From Phascolarctos cinereus (taxonomy: Eukaryota > Chordata > Mammalia > Diprotodontia > Phascolarctidae), in contig NW_018344001.1 in NCBI RefSeq assembly GCF_002099425.1, forward strand, positions 7,955,001-8,019,000: a stretch of DNA of 64,000 nucleotides. The letters are read 5' to 3'. How positions within the stretch are numbered: the stretch's first letter is position 1; every line of letters begins with the position of its first letter. The notes beneath the pieces are model-generated. The model was not told where the DNA came from. It saw nothing but the letters and a program-made list of their open reading frames with translations, and made no database searches. Shown here in pieces: positions 9,588 through 19,445 of this stretch. Made by a program: the position numbers and the translations under genes.

Positions 9588-10096
9588 TATGCCATATGAG
9601 AATCAGCAGAAGGAGCTGGGGGATGTTTAGCCTGGTGAGAAGAACAGTTAAAGAGGGCAGAATCGTAAGAGTATTCAAAGGACAGCATGTGGAAGAGGGA
9701 TTAGGCTTCCTCTGCTTGGCCTCAGAGGGCCAAAGATCAATGGATAGAAGGCATAATTAGGCTTTATGTGTGGAAAGACTCCTTAACAACTAGAATGGTC
9801 CGAAAATGGCATGAGATGCCATGAGAGGGGGAAGGGGAGGGCTCTTCCTCAAGGGTGGTCTTCAAGCAAAAGTGGAAAGACAACTTGTTGAATATTCTGT
9901 AGAGAAGATTCTGGATGGTCACCGAGGTCCCTTCCAACTCAGAATTTTGAGATTCTGTGTGATTCTCTAATCTTAGAGATTTCTAATGTTTAATGTTGTT
10001 TTAAACATAGGGTTACAAATGTGTTTTTCTCATCAGAATACCAAAGTTAACATTAAATTCTGAATTTGAAACACATGTTTTGACAGCTATGCCCAC

Positions 10097-10223
10097 CTGG
10101 CTTACCAGCATGTCCATGTAACTGTGGTTGCAGCAAAATCTGCAACATGGCAGGGTTGTTTAAACTCTTCATAATCTGGACTGGATTTGGCTCTGGAAGT
10201 AAACCCTTTCGATTATTGCGCAT
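10097..10223 (-). CDS. RAVER2: RAVER2 exon 5 (end of RRM3 region and linker)
   Basis: Translation from the acceptor (AG at 10225-10224) gives M-R-N-N-R-K, then GLLPEPNPVQIMKSLNNP and AMLQILLQPQLHGHAGKP. This is a near match to the human RAVER2 stretch GLLPEPNPVQIMKSLNNP. RAVER1 has a clearly different continuation (GLLPEPNILQLLNN), so this is the RAVER2 paralogue. Two in-frame donors lie 9 nt apart: CTG|GTAAGC (exon end 10106) and CAG|GTGGGC (exon end 10097). I chose the second because it leaves residues GKP, which align with VKP in human RAVER2. Both leave one base of a split codon. Use of the first donor would delete three residues. Confidence 0.9.
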
Positions 10224-10679
10224 CTTAAATGAACACAGAAATAAGCAACATTAGAACCAAGATAAATGCAAAAGATATCATTTGTTTAATCCTTATTTGG
10301 GGAATAACCATATGTCTAAATTTACAAATCAAATCTTCCATATTTACATTTAAAAAATAGGCTCATTTATGGTATTCATTGGTTATAAAATTCAATCCCA
10401 ATTTAAAAATAACAACATTTTTGAATTACAGTTCTATGGGACCTCCTACTATGCAACATTTCAAGACCACCATAAGATGGACCAAGTAGAAACAAAGAAA
10501 CTTTTGTGGTATTATCAATTTAACAGATAGACTCTTATCATAAAACTAACAAATGTTAAAATAACAGAGGTATAAAAGAAATCAGAATGTGCTGTTAGAA
10601 ACATCTCTCTGGCCCGATCGTAATACCCTAGCAATAAGGAGACTGCTCTTGGGGTCACAGAATTTCAGTAGCTCAGAGT

Positions 10680-11470
10680 TAGAGGGGAGGAAACGCGGTG
10701 GTCATTTTGTCCGCACTGTCTCTGAACAAGAATTCCCACTAGGGTATCCTCAATGAGTGCAGTGTCATCCAGACTCTGCTTGAAGACTCCAGTGAGGGGG
10801 AACCCAGAACACCTTTCTAGGCACTCTGGGACAGCTTGAAGCTTAAGGAAGTTTTTTCTTGCATCAAGCTAACTTCACTTCTTTATAAAATCCACCTTGG
10901 CCCATGGGGCCATGCAACAGAAGTCTAATCTCTCTTCCATAGGACATCTTATGTAACTGGAGACAACTGTCATGGCCTCTCTCACCCCCACGCCTTCTCT
11001 TCTCTAGGTTAAACAGACTTCATTCCTTTAATAGACCCAAATATTGCCTGAATTAGAGGAGCTTTACCCCAGCTGCCCTTCTCTGGACGTTACCAATGCC
11101 TTTCCGAACAAGAAGGGTCTTGAATAAAACACCCTAAGTTCTCTGGCTGTACTCAGACCTGGGTTCCAGATGGACGTTGACCCACGAACAGCCTCCATCT
11201 GGGCCTGTTCCTCAGCCAGACCCAAACACATCTTCCTGTATGTCTCCATTTTAACTAGGAGCAGTCCAAGAGAGACTGTCAAATACCTTGCTGAAGACAT
11301 TCGCATTTCCCCTCCCCTAATATGGAAAGGTGAGGCTAATCTGGCGTGAGCTGCTCTTCACGAGGGCACCCTGGCTCTCTCTGATCACTGCCTTCCTTTC
11401 TAAATGCTCATAAACCATCCCCTTAATCACGTGTGCCAGAATTCTGCCAGGAAGTGAAGTGAAGCCACAA
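10680..11470 (-). mobile_element. CR1/L3-like LINE fragment
   Basis: Antisense CR1 order is kept: CTTGAAGACTCCAGTGAGGG, GCAACAGAAGTCTAATCTCT, GCCTTCTCTTCTCTAGGTTA, CTGCCCTTCTCTGGACGTTA, GACTGTCAAATACCTTGCTG. No coding capacity is left. It is in the sense direction of RAVER2. Confidence 0.75.
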
Positions 11471-11607
11471 ATACATTATTAAACAATATCTTCTTTCCAC
11501 GGCCAGATTTCTGACATGATTTAAGAAATCATCATTTAGTTAATTACTTATTCCCCTCCCCCCCAAAAAAGCACTTCTTCAAAAGCTTGTGACAGAAGGC
11601 AAATTAG

Positions 11608-11845
11608 GGAGGCACTTTGTCTAGTAGATAATGCTGGACTTGGAGTCAGAAGATCTGAGTCTGAATCCTTCCTCAGACACTTCCTGGCCATGTGATCCTG
11701 GGCAAGTCATTTAACTTTTCTCAGTCTCAGTTTCCACATCTGTAAAATGGGGATAATAATAGCACCTACCTCCAGCATTGTTTATAATACACGTAAAGCC
11801 CTTTGCAAACCTTAAAGTGCTGTATAATTATTACCATTATTATTG
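11608..11845 (+). mobile_element. MIR-like CORE-SINE
   Basis: GGACTTGGAGTCAGAAGATC head, TAAAATGGGGATAATAATAG core, then CTTTGCAAACCTTAAAGTGC and an ATT-rich end. One of many full-length copies of this type. Confidence 0.85.
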
Positions 11846-12019
11846 TTGTTGTTCAATCAAACGGAACGACGAATGAGAAGACATTAGACACAGCAATCAA
11901 TTATCTTGGTTGGAAGAAACTGAGACAAAACACTCAATTAGCTCCACTGTGATCTGTAAGAAGCAGGTTTTTTTCCTTTTTGAGAAATTTTCTGTATTTT
12001 CAAAGTCAATATTCCTTAC

Positions 12020-12211
12020 CATTCTTTGCGCGGCAATCAGCGCTGCTAAGGTACTTCGTCCAGACGCTCCGGGGGCACAGAAGGACACCTGGACCTGGCT
12101 TCCCTGGATCATCATCCCATCAGCCGCCTGCTGAACGTCCTCAGCATGTTCTGCAGTGTCATATTCAACTACAGCAAACCCGCCTGCATAGTTCCCTTCA
12201 TCCTGTGCCAA
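12020..12211 (-). CDS. RAVER2: RAVER2 exon 4 (second half of RRM3)
   Basis: A 192-bp, 64-codon exon with phase 0 at both ends. The acceptor is CCTCAG (AG at 12213-12212) and the donor ATG|GTAAGG (GT at 12019-12018). It reads LAQDEGNYAGGFAVVEYDTA at the start, VQVSFCAPGASGRSTLAALI near the end, and finishes AAQRM. GGFAVVEY is the RNP1-like strand of RRM3, and VQVSFCAPG is its last beta strand. Human RAVER2 reads LAQDEGSYVGGFAVVEY at the same place. RRM3 of raver proteins packs close to RRM2 and may contact RNA or partners; nothing in this exon is broken. Confidence 0.95.
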
Positions 12212-12951
12212 CTGAGGTAATACGCATTTCATTTGCAAAGAGGTAACTGAGAATTGCTTGGAAATATTTGCTTACAAAATTCACCTGGTTTAAAAGATAT
12301 TTTTGCACTTTTCAAGGACAAACTAATCATAGGTTATGATGCTGATCAAATGAGCAGGTCATTGTGGGTGACATGTTGCACGTGAATCGTTCTAAAGGCT
12401 GTGTGTGGCCAGGGGTGGAGATACTCTTTGGAGAAAGGGAGAAGACAGAGACTACAAGAGTGACAAATGGGACACCCCCAGGATGTGAAACCCAAAGAAG
12501 GCCTCCAGCATATTGGTATGGATCCACAAGAGAGTCTTTATAGAAAAACATGGACAAGAATGGTACAGGGTGAGAAGATGTAGGAGGTTTCAATTTGTAT
12601 CAGGAAGGCTGAGGATCAAGAGATGGAAGATGCAAAGAGAAAAACAGAGATTTGGGGTAAGAAAAATGTCCCTAATGACTATTTCCAAGACGGGAATTAG
12701 GAGGTTCCACCGTCACTGGAGATCTACAAGCAAAGAGAAGGAGGAAGGGAATAAGCATATATTAAGTGCCCTCTCTGTGACAGGGCACTGCGCTAAGCAC
12801 TTTATGAATATAATTTAATTTCAGAGATAAGCTAGATAACCATTTATTACTCTGTAGGTGATAGAAGGAATTCTTTTTCAGGTATTACTAGAAAGCTAAT
12901 GAGGATCCTTCCAACTCTAGCACTGTGCCGTAGGGGGAGGATATCCATAGA

Positions 12952-13235
12952 CAGACAGACAGACAGACATAGACAGTCCAACAGGTAGAGTGTTGGGCTT
13001 GGAGTCAGGAAGACCTGAATTTGAATCCTGCCTCAGACACTTGCCAGCTAGTTGGTCCTGGGCAAGTAAACCTCTCTCAGCCTCAGTTTCCTCATTTGTG
13101 AAGTGGGGATAACAACAGCATCTACCTCACAGGATTGTTGTGGGAATCAAATGAGATAACATTTGGAAAGTGCTTTGTAAAATATTCTGTAAATGCCAGC
13201 TATCAGCACCATCACCATCACCATCATCATTCACA
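12952..13235 (+). mobile_element. MIR-like CORE-SINE with small satellites at both ends
   Basis: A CAGA tract (12952-12970), then the SINE (12973-13205): GGGCTTGGAGTCAGGAAGAC, TGAAGTGGGGATAACAACAG, CTGTAAATGCCAGC. A short CACCAT/CAT tract follows (13205-13235). Confidence 0.85.
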
Positions 13236-13784
13236 TTTCCCTATGTTGTAATATCATTTTACATCTTTCTAAAAGCATAATCATAGTCTCAATGTAATGA
13301 CTAGTGCAGGGATTTTTTCCTCTCTCTTTATTTCAAGTACTTCCCATCAATCTTAAGAGGTTTAGGCTGGCCACTCTCATTCTTTAAAGGGTCTATCAGA
13401 CTATCACACAGTAAATCAACTTTCGACGATTCTATAAATGATTCTATAAAGCCGGAATGTCAACCTCAAGTATAAACTGGGGGTCACTAAATGTACATAA
13501 AATCTGTGGGCTGTCAAGTGACAATACATTAACATGATCTACATCTTATTACATTTTTATTTTGTTAAACATCTTACAAAGACATTTTAATCTGCTTAGA
13601 AAGAATGCTTGACACCCGTGCTGAAGAAGGGCTCAGACAGGATGATCGAATGCCCTTCTGCTTCTGCATGTCTGTTTCAGTTGGTTTCATGGAGAGAAGG
13701 AAGGAGGAGAACACCATCAACCTGGTTTGATGTTATCTCTAGTATATCCATTGCCCAGATAGCATGGTACTGGGCATCCACCAA

Positions 13785-14042
13785 TCAACAAGCATTTATG
13801 GAGCACCTACTGTGTGCCAAGCAGTGTGGAGAGCACCGAGGAAACAAAGACAAGCCAGAGAGGAAGAACCAAGGGAAGACCTTGGTTCAAGTCCCACTTG
13901 GAACACATACTTGTTTCTGGGCTCTGGACTATAATCACTTCTACTGTTTGTGTGCTAGGCACTTCTCTAGGACTAGAAGCCACAGAGGGGTGATGACCCA
14001 CACTGGTGGAGGGAATTTCCTCATCTGGATTTTCAGATCCTA
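13785..14042 (+). mobile_element. Old repeat piece and decayed SINE
   Basis: 13785-13850 has AACAAGCATTTATGGAGCAC and CTGTGTGCCAAGCAGTGTGG (unclassified family of 4460). 13862-14042 looks like a decayed SINE with GACCTTGGTTCAAGTCCCA and GGAGGGAATTTCCTCATCTG. Confidence 0.55.
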
Positions 14043-14059
14043 ATGAAGTTAGAAGTTTA

Positions 14060-14227
14060 GGGAGGAGGGAGGGAGGGAAAGGAGGAAGGAAAAAAGGAAG
14101 GAAGGGAGGGAAGTGGGTAAGGGGAGGGGGAGGAAGGAAGAGAGGGAGGAAGGAAGGAAGGAAGGAAGGAAGGAAGGAAGGAAGGAAGGAAGGAAGGAAG
14201 GAAGGAAGGAAGGAAGGAAGGAAGGAA
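14060..14227. repeat. (GGAA)n microsatellite
   Basis: An impure GGGA/GGAA start, then about 20 pure GGAA units. In RAVER2 sense RNA it reads UUCC. Confidence 0.97.
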
Positions 14228-15189
14228 ATACATTCATTAAATGTTTGTCATTTATTAAACGTTTGTTAGATGAATGTATGTTAAGTCAAAACTGCATTTG
14301 TTTTGGTATTTCTTGCTTTCATCCTACAAACTTCTACCAAAGTCTTATTCCAGTGCCTTATTGGAGTGCAGAGGTAACCCTTACTTCTCAAAGCTACACC
14401 AGTGGAGTACAAATTTGGGCAGAGCCTACTGTGCTAATCAGCCTTCGATTACAGACTAGTGAAGAAGTGTGTATCTGCTGTCTCAGGACCAGACCAGCTA
14501 AGTTCAAAGGGGCTCACCATTAATTTGGCTTCAAGGGGTTAAATAATTTAACCATGAGAACAGTCAAAGGCTGGCATCTAATAAGTTGCATAAAGGTTGC
14601 ATTCTGGTTAAGTGCCCACACTGAGGAAATTACATATCCTCCTAGTACTAACATATTTTTTATGAACAGGGTAACATATTTTTTAAACCAAACATCAAAA
14701 GAGAACTAATCATTTGGCCATCAACTTGAAGCCTGGCATGGCTTGGTGAGGGTGTTCTTAAATGCTAGCAGAAAGGATATCTAGCGTGCATTTCCTATTT
14801 ATTTACCAGAAATCTTACTTGACAAAAATAAGAAATATTTTTTAGAGTTTCTCGAGTTAGCTGTTTATCAAACCTCCAGTGAAAATTAAAAGCTTAATTT
14901 TTCTATGGAATAGACCATTTTCATTTTCACTTGCTCAACTAGATTTGCTAAGGGCACATTTTAAATGATTTAAAAGGCACTTTTCTCTTGTGAGTAACAG
15001 CAGCAGAGAGCCATTTTCAAATGCCACAGAGGCAAAGGTCTTCAGCCACAGCCTAAGGAAGGAGCAGAAAAAAAAGTCTGAAGTTGCAAGTGTCATTCCC
15101 AACAATTGGACCTGAGCATACCTATCATCAATGGCTCTCTCTCCATACTTGAGAAAGCTTTCAAACTTGGGATCTCGAAAGGTACCTAC

Positions 15190-15659
15190 CTGACCAAACA
15201 CAGGCTTGTGACTAAAAGAGAAAATCTGCAAGAGCTCTTGGGAGTCGGTGAAGTCTCTGGGAAGTCTATCGATGCATAGGCACTTAGAATGAATGAGATT
15301 GGTGGCCAGCTGATTCACATCCATCCACTGTGCAAAGAGAGTGAAGCCTCCTAACTGTTTACCCAACAGTTCTGACCTCGCCTTAGCGGCAGAGTCCTTT
15401 TTCATGTACTCCACAAAGCCATAGCCCTTCGAATGGCCAGTGATTTCATTGTAGACCAAAAAGCACCTCTCAATATTGCCAAATGTCCGGACCAGCTCCT
15501 CAAATTCTTCTATAGTCAAAGAAGGGGGCAGGTTGGTGATGCAGAGCAAAGCATCCGTGGGCTGCAGCTGGACAGTTATCTCCTTTCCACGAAGCGAATG
15601 TTGGTGAAACGTCTGGATGGCATTTTGGGCTTGCTCCCCATCCAATAAGGTAACAAAGG
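15190..15659 (-). CDS. RAVER2: RAVER2 exon 3 (end of RRM1, all of RRM2, start of RRM3)
   Basis: This 470-bp exon is the core of the gene. The acceptor is TCTCTTTCAG (AG at 15661-15660) and the donor CAG|GTAGGT (GT at 15189-15188). The first two bases finish an Ala codon begun in exon 2. Order of parts: FVTLLDGEQAQ to VQLQPTD, the last strands of RRM1; LLCITNL (RNP2) to GHSKGYGFVEYM (RNP1) to LFAQWMDV, a complete RRM2; then IHSKCLCIDRLP, the RNP2 strand of RRM3, to KPVFGQ. RNP1 and RNP2 aromatics are intact. The FERCFLVY-like segment in RRM2 is typical of raver proteins. It resembles RAVER2 more than RAVER1 (IERCFLVYNEITGHSKGYGF). No stop or frameshift is seen. Upstream, the acceptor region runs straight into an old repeat edge. 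Confidence 0.96.
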
Positions 15660-15666
15660 CTGAAAG

Positions 15667-15722
15667 AGACAATTCAGTAAGCGTTTACTAAGTGCCTACT
15701 ACATGCCAGGCGTGGTGCTAAC
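15667..15722 (+). repeat. Old repeat edge next to the exon 3 acceptor
   Basis: CAATTCAGTAAGCGTTTACT, AAGTGCCTACTACATGCCAG, GCGTGGTGCTAAC: the start of the family at 4460. It begins only about 7 bases upstream of the exon 3 acceptor AG. Confidence 0.75.
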
Positions 15723-15794
15723 AGGGGCAAGTTGCAACAGTTTGTAGGCTGTTCTTTTCATCTTAATTAACTGATCTCCAATTTAGTGAGCTCC

Positions 15795-15978
15795 CAGAAT
15801 CCCAGTCACACAGCTCCAGAGGTAGAAGGGCCGTCAGAAGCCATCTAGTCTAACCCCCTCTTGGACAGATGAGGACCCTGAAGCCTACAGAGATGAAGCA
15901 GCCAGCCCAAAGACACACGGGTGATGAGCGTCAGGGAAGAGAGTTGGACCAAGGTCCTCTGATTCCAGAAGCAGAACC
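15795..15978 (-). mobile_element. MIR-like SINE fragment
   Basis: CCATCTAGTCTAACCCCCTC, GACAGATGAGGACCCTGAAG and CAAGGTCCTCTGATTCC in antisense MIR order. Confidence 0.6.
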
Positions 15979-16517
15979 CTTCCTACAACGAAATAACACA
16001 GAGCCTCTACCGTGGCCAAATTATGGAATTGAGGGTTCCACTGTGGAGAATCCCTTGGCATCTTTGTTTTATTTTAAGAAACTATGTACTTTCTTCTAGT
16101 TGCCCCTAACCCCACAGTGACATCTGAGGTGGGTTTTGGGGTGGTGGTGGTTTTGGGGAGGGCTGTTGGTATAGAACATAGTTAATGCTTTCAAAAACTC
16201 TATAGAAAACCTAGAGTATAAAACCACCTACTCCTCTCAAAGTTCTACCCTAGATGGCACAGGGTTCCCCCACCCCCAAAATTTGCAGAAATAACCTGAC
16301 CCTTCTCTATGCTAATTTGCACCAGAGCCTAAATTGCAGTCTAAAAATTGGCTCCCAATCATATGGAAGCTTTAGATTCAAAAATAATAAGATAACCATT
16401 ATCATCAAAAATGCTTATCATAATAATTTTCTTGTAATTGTTTCAGATTGGGGATTTCACCAGTTTAAAGAACTCCTAAAGAGAAAATTCACTCCACCAA
16501 TGCAGAACAGCAAGAAG

Positions 16518-16793
16518 TAACTGATTTGTCCAGGGTCCCACAGTCAGCGTCAGAGATTTTTGTTGTTCAGTTGTTTTCAGTTGTGTCTGACTCTTTGTCA
16601 CTCCATTTGGGGTTTCTTGGCAAAGATACCAGAGTGGTTTGCCATTTTCTTTTCCACCTCATTTTTACAGATGAGGAACTGAGGCAGACAGGGTGAAGTG
16701 ACTTGCCCAGGGTCATACAGCTAGTATCTGAGACTGGATTTGAACTCATGAAGATGAGTTTTCCTAATTCCAATCCATTGCACCACCTAGCGG
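16518..16793 (-). mobile_element. SINE with RTE-like tail inserted in a MIR-like remnant
   Basis: 16518-16558 is a MIR-like scrap (TGATTTGTCCAGGGTCCCAC). 16559-16793 is the reverse SINE: TTTTCAGTTGTGTCTGACTC, GGGGTTTCTTGGCAAAGATA, GAAGTGACTTGCCCAGGGTC, TTGCACCACCTAGC. Confidence 0.85.
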
Positions 16794-16811
16794 AGGGCCT
16801 TCAACTGAGGT

Positions 16812-17045
16812 ATTTCAGTAGGGACAATTCAGTGGATAAAGCCTTAGATTTGGAGTCAAAAAGGTCTGAATTCAAATCCTGCCTCAGGCAGTTACTAGCT
16901 GTGTGACCCTAGGCTGTGTGACCTTCAGTTTCCTCATCTGGAAAACAGAAATAATAACAGCATCTACTACACAAGGTTGTTATGAAGATAAAATGAGCTA
17001 ACATATTTAAAACCCTTTGCAAACCTATTACTGCTAGTTATTATT
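16812..17045 (+). mobile_element. MIR-like CORE-SINE
   Basis: GGATAAAGCCTTAGATTTGG, GAATTCAAATCCTGCCTCAG, AATAATAACAGCATCTACTA, CCCTTTGCAAACC. A short phrase (GCTGTGTGACC) is duplicated inside the head. Confidence 0.82.
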
Positions 17046-17176
17046 TACCAGAAATAAGTTACTCAATAACAATGAAAAACATTCCTTAGAGATCCCGTAA
17101 AGGTTTGATTTTTTTTTTAATGGAATCAATCATTTCATTTTAAGAAGTTTTCCTGACATCTGCTTCACTGGATTTG

Positions 17177-17336
17177 CTGAGCCACCCATCTGCCTAGATG
17201 TCTGATGTAACTGAGTCTGAAAAAGAATGCATCAGAATAATCTGTATTTATCGTGTTCTTCCTCTAATATTCATCAGGATTCATTTTAAAATGCTCATTA
17301 AAGAGACAGAATTGTTTTCTCCTTGGCTAGCAGATC
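17177..17336 (-). repeat. Inverted duplication, arm 1
   Basis: These 160 bases, reversed, match 19446-19605 at an estimated 85-90% by eye, with one single-base gap. Shared words include AACAATTCTGTCTCTTTAAT, AATCCTGATGAATAT, AGAGGAAGAACAC and CAGACTCAGTTACATCAG. It codes for nothing. Confidence 0.85.
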
Positions 17337-17739
17337 TCAATTCAAAATACAAGATTTGCTATCTCAGAAGGCATGTTTCTTTCTAACACAAAGGAACACT
17401 CTTTACACTAAGTCATGCTGCCTCTGTGACACTTTATGCATCGGAATTAATAGTTCTAAATGTTAATAATCATAAAGAAATTTAGCGGCTTCATATATAT
17501 TGCCATTCAATGCTACATTTTTGATAAAACATTAAAGCAAAACAGAAGCTGTTTAGTAGCCACATGGATAAGAATCAGTTAATCAAACATGGCTACCTGG
17601 GTGCCCTCTAAGAGTTTATGGTGCAATCCTCAGTAAGCTCAAAATGGGCAACTAAATTATTTATTGAAGGCCACATTTTAAAAAAACTGAAAAAAAAGAA
17701 ATACCTTTTCCCAGCTATGGATAAGGAAAAGGGTGATCA

Positions 17740-18640
17740 TAAAAGAATAAAATCAATGTAATTAGGATGGGAAAGGAAGTTGTCAATTGTGGGCAGGAAA
17801 CTATTGCATCAAATATCTCTAATAAGGACCTGATTTCCAGGAAATCATTTGTGGGAAAGACACAAATACATAAAGCCAAGAGTCATATCCCAGTATATAA
17901 ATCATCAAAGCATACAAACAGCTTTCAAGAGAATTATAAGCTTTATGCAATTATACGAAGGACTGCTTTACGTTGGTAAAAGAAATAAGTGCGAATCAAA
18001 ATGTTGAGGTTTCATCTCACAACCCAGCAAACTGGCATAGACAACAAAAGATGGGAACAGTCAAAGAGGTTGAGGTAAGACGCCATATTGGTGGAACTGT
18101 GAATTGAGTCCAACCATTCTAGAAAGCAATTTGGGACTATGTTAAGAAAGTGATTAAAATGCTTATATTTTTGTTTCTTTCTTTTTGTCTTCTTCTTCTT
18201 CTTCTTCTTCTTCTTCTTCTTCTTCTTCTTCTTCTTCTTCTTCTTCTTCTTCTTCTTCTTCTTCTTCTTTTTTGGCTAGGCAATGGGGTTAAGTGACTTG
18301 CCCAGGGTCACACAGCTAGTGTTATGTGTTTGAAGCCAAATTTGAACTCAAGTCCTCCTGAATCCAAGGCCAGTGCTCTAACCACTGCACCACCTAACTG
18401 CCCCTAAAATGCTCATATTTTTAAAAATTCTTTTAACCAATGAGGCATACCACAGAAGTCAAAGATAGAAAGGTCCTATATACATCAAAATACTTACAAC
18501 AGCACTTTTTGTGGTAGCAAAACATTGGAAACAAAATGGATGCCCATCCTTTGAGGAATGTCTAAACAAACTGATATATAAGTGTAATGAGATATTACAT
18601 CATAAGAAACAGTGAATCTGCAGAATACAGATAGGCATAG
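17740..18640 (+). mobile_element. L1 LINE 3' part, split by a SINE
   Basis: L1 order on the plus strand: AACTATTGCATCAAATATCT, GAATCAAAATGTTGAGGTTT, GGTGGAACTGTGAATTGAGT, AGAAAGCAATTTGGGACTAT, then past the SINE at 18188-18404, AGCACTTTTTGTGGTAGCAA and TGGATGCCCATCCTTTGAGG. Many stops; a fossil. Confidence 0.8.
18188..18404 (-). mobile_element. SINE1-like element with (TTC)n tail and 18-bp target duplication
   Basis: On the minus strand the SINE starts GGGGCAGTTAGGTGGTGCAG and ends GACTTAACC..GCCTAGCC, followed by a GAA run of about 27 units (plus-strand TTC, 18188-18269) in the place of the A-tail. The flanks at 18155-18172 and 18405-18422 are an 18-bp direct repeat with one mismatch. The insertion is in L1 DNA and in RAVER2 sense direction. 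Confidence 0.92.
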
Positions 18641-18649
18641 GGATAGAGA

Positions 18650-18838
18650 GGGAACTAGATCTCAATGAGGAAATTCCCTCTATCAATGCACTTTCTTGCC
18701 AACTTTTGGGCTTAGAGAGCTGCCTGAAGCACTAGTAGTAAGTGCCCTGCACGACCTTCACCGAGCCAATACGTTTAAAAGGCAAGACTTGAACCCAGGT
18801 CTTCCTGACTTCAAGGCCATCTCAAACCCTAGTCTACT
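18650..18838 (-). mobile_element. tRNA-headed SINE (CAACT body type), reverse
   Basis: GAGGAAATTCCCTCTATCAA, CTTAGAGAGCTGCCTGAAGC, GACTTGAACCCAGGTCTTCC. It splits the L1 sequence from its probable 3' end at 18840-19110. Confidence 0.75.
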
Positions 18839-18839
18839 T

Positions 18840-19110
18840 TGTTTTTCTTCCATGGGCAGGTAGGAGAAAATTTAGATGAACAGACAAAAAATGAAGTAGG
18901 AGCCAGAATGCAATAGAAAAACTGCAGCAACGTCAATGGAAAAGAAGCAAAGCAGAAAATGGAACCTTGTGCACATCAGGCTTGGCCCCAAAGAGAACAG
19001 ATGAAAATGGGTCTGTGCATATGGAATGATGTAGACACCATCTCATTTTGTTCATCAGATCAGCTTTTTCCCCCAACCTCTTTATTCTTTGTTATGAGCG
19101 ATGATTTTCT
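18840..19110 (+). mobile_element. Probable L1 3' untranslated end
   Basis: Follows the L1 body across the SINE at 18650; AT-rich with CATATGGAATGATGTAGACA. The assignment rests mostly on position. Confidence 0.4.
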
Positions 19111-19445
19111 GTAAAAGAGATACAGAGTGGGATAGTTGAAAATGAAGGTGATAAAAAAACAAGATATCAATAAGTGTTTTGAAATTTTGTGGTCTGAAAC
19201 AAATGATAACCACGATAGAAAAGACATTAATAAAATTAAATGATGCTTACATTGTTACTTATTACAAATTTTGAAACGTTTAAAAAATTTATATTTTGAT
19301 GATATATACACACACTTAAAATGTACCAATTATAAAGTAATCTTTCAGAATAGATTTGTTTTCCTGTCAATACAAGCATTTCAAAACAAAATTATTCTTT
19401 TCATTTCATCTGAAGATTACCTTCTGGAGAAAATCCAAGGAAGGA

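Larger units (their letters stand above)
8430..9965 (+). mobile_element. CR1/L3-like LINE, interrupted
   Basis: The left part (8430-9115) includes the reverse-transcriptase-like region CTAAATTTTAGCAAAGCATT, then TGACCCAAAACTGGGAGGGA (phrase for a DDTKLGG-type stretch) and GTCTTACATTTGAGTTC. The right part (9590-9965) has ATGTTTAGCCTGGTGAGAAG, GTGGAAGAGGGATTAGGCTT and the 3' end GGTCCCTTCCAACTCAGAAT. The middle is replaced by an L2-type piece and an hAT-like end. Confidence 0.8.
3137..10096 (-). other. RAVER2: RAVER2 intron 5
   Basis: About 7 kb, mostly old repeats: MIR-like pieces (3222-3520), a SINE (3582-3826), a CR1-like element with a SINE inside it (3895-4435), long unclassified repeats (4460-4930, 5455-5850), a GT tract, an L2-like piece near 6340-6500, a short unclassified repeat (7690-7915), palindromic hAT-like DNA (8089-8372), and a CR1-like element (8430-9965) split by an L2-type piece and an hAT-like end. 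The stretches 6060-6340, 6500-7085 and 7266-7690 have no feature I recognise. Confidence 0.8.
10224..12019 (-). other. RAVER2: RAVER2 intron 4
   Basis: About 1.8 kb. It holds a CR1/L3-like LINE fragment on the minus strand (10680-11470) and a CORE-SINE on the plus strand (11608-11845). The first part (10226-10670) is AT-rich and unassigned. Confidence 0.85.
12212..15189 (-). other. RAVER2: RAVER2 intron 3
   Basis: About 3 kb. It holds a CORE-SINE (12973-13205), short unclassified repeat pieces near 12745-12835 and 13785-13850, a decayed SINE (13862-14042) and a GGAA tract (14060-14227). The stretches 12220-12740, 13240-13780 and 14230-15189 are unassigned. The last of these adjoins the exon 3 donor and contains no repeat I recognise. 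Confidence 0.85.

Noticed and set aside
13609-14043. 144-codon plus-strand frame
   Set aside because: It spans an old repeat piece and a decayed SINE.
14950-15189. Extension of the exon 3 frame past the donor (about 80 codons)
   Set aside because: The homology to RAVER2 stops exactly at CAG|GTAGGT and resumes in exon 4; the open frame beyond is intron.
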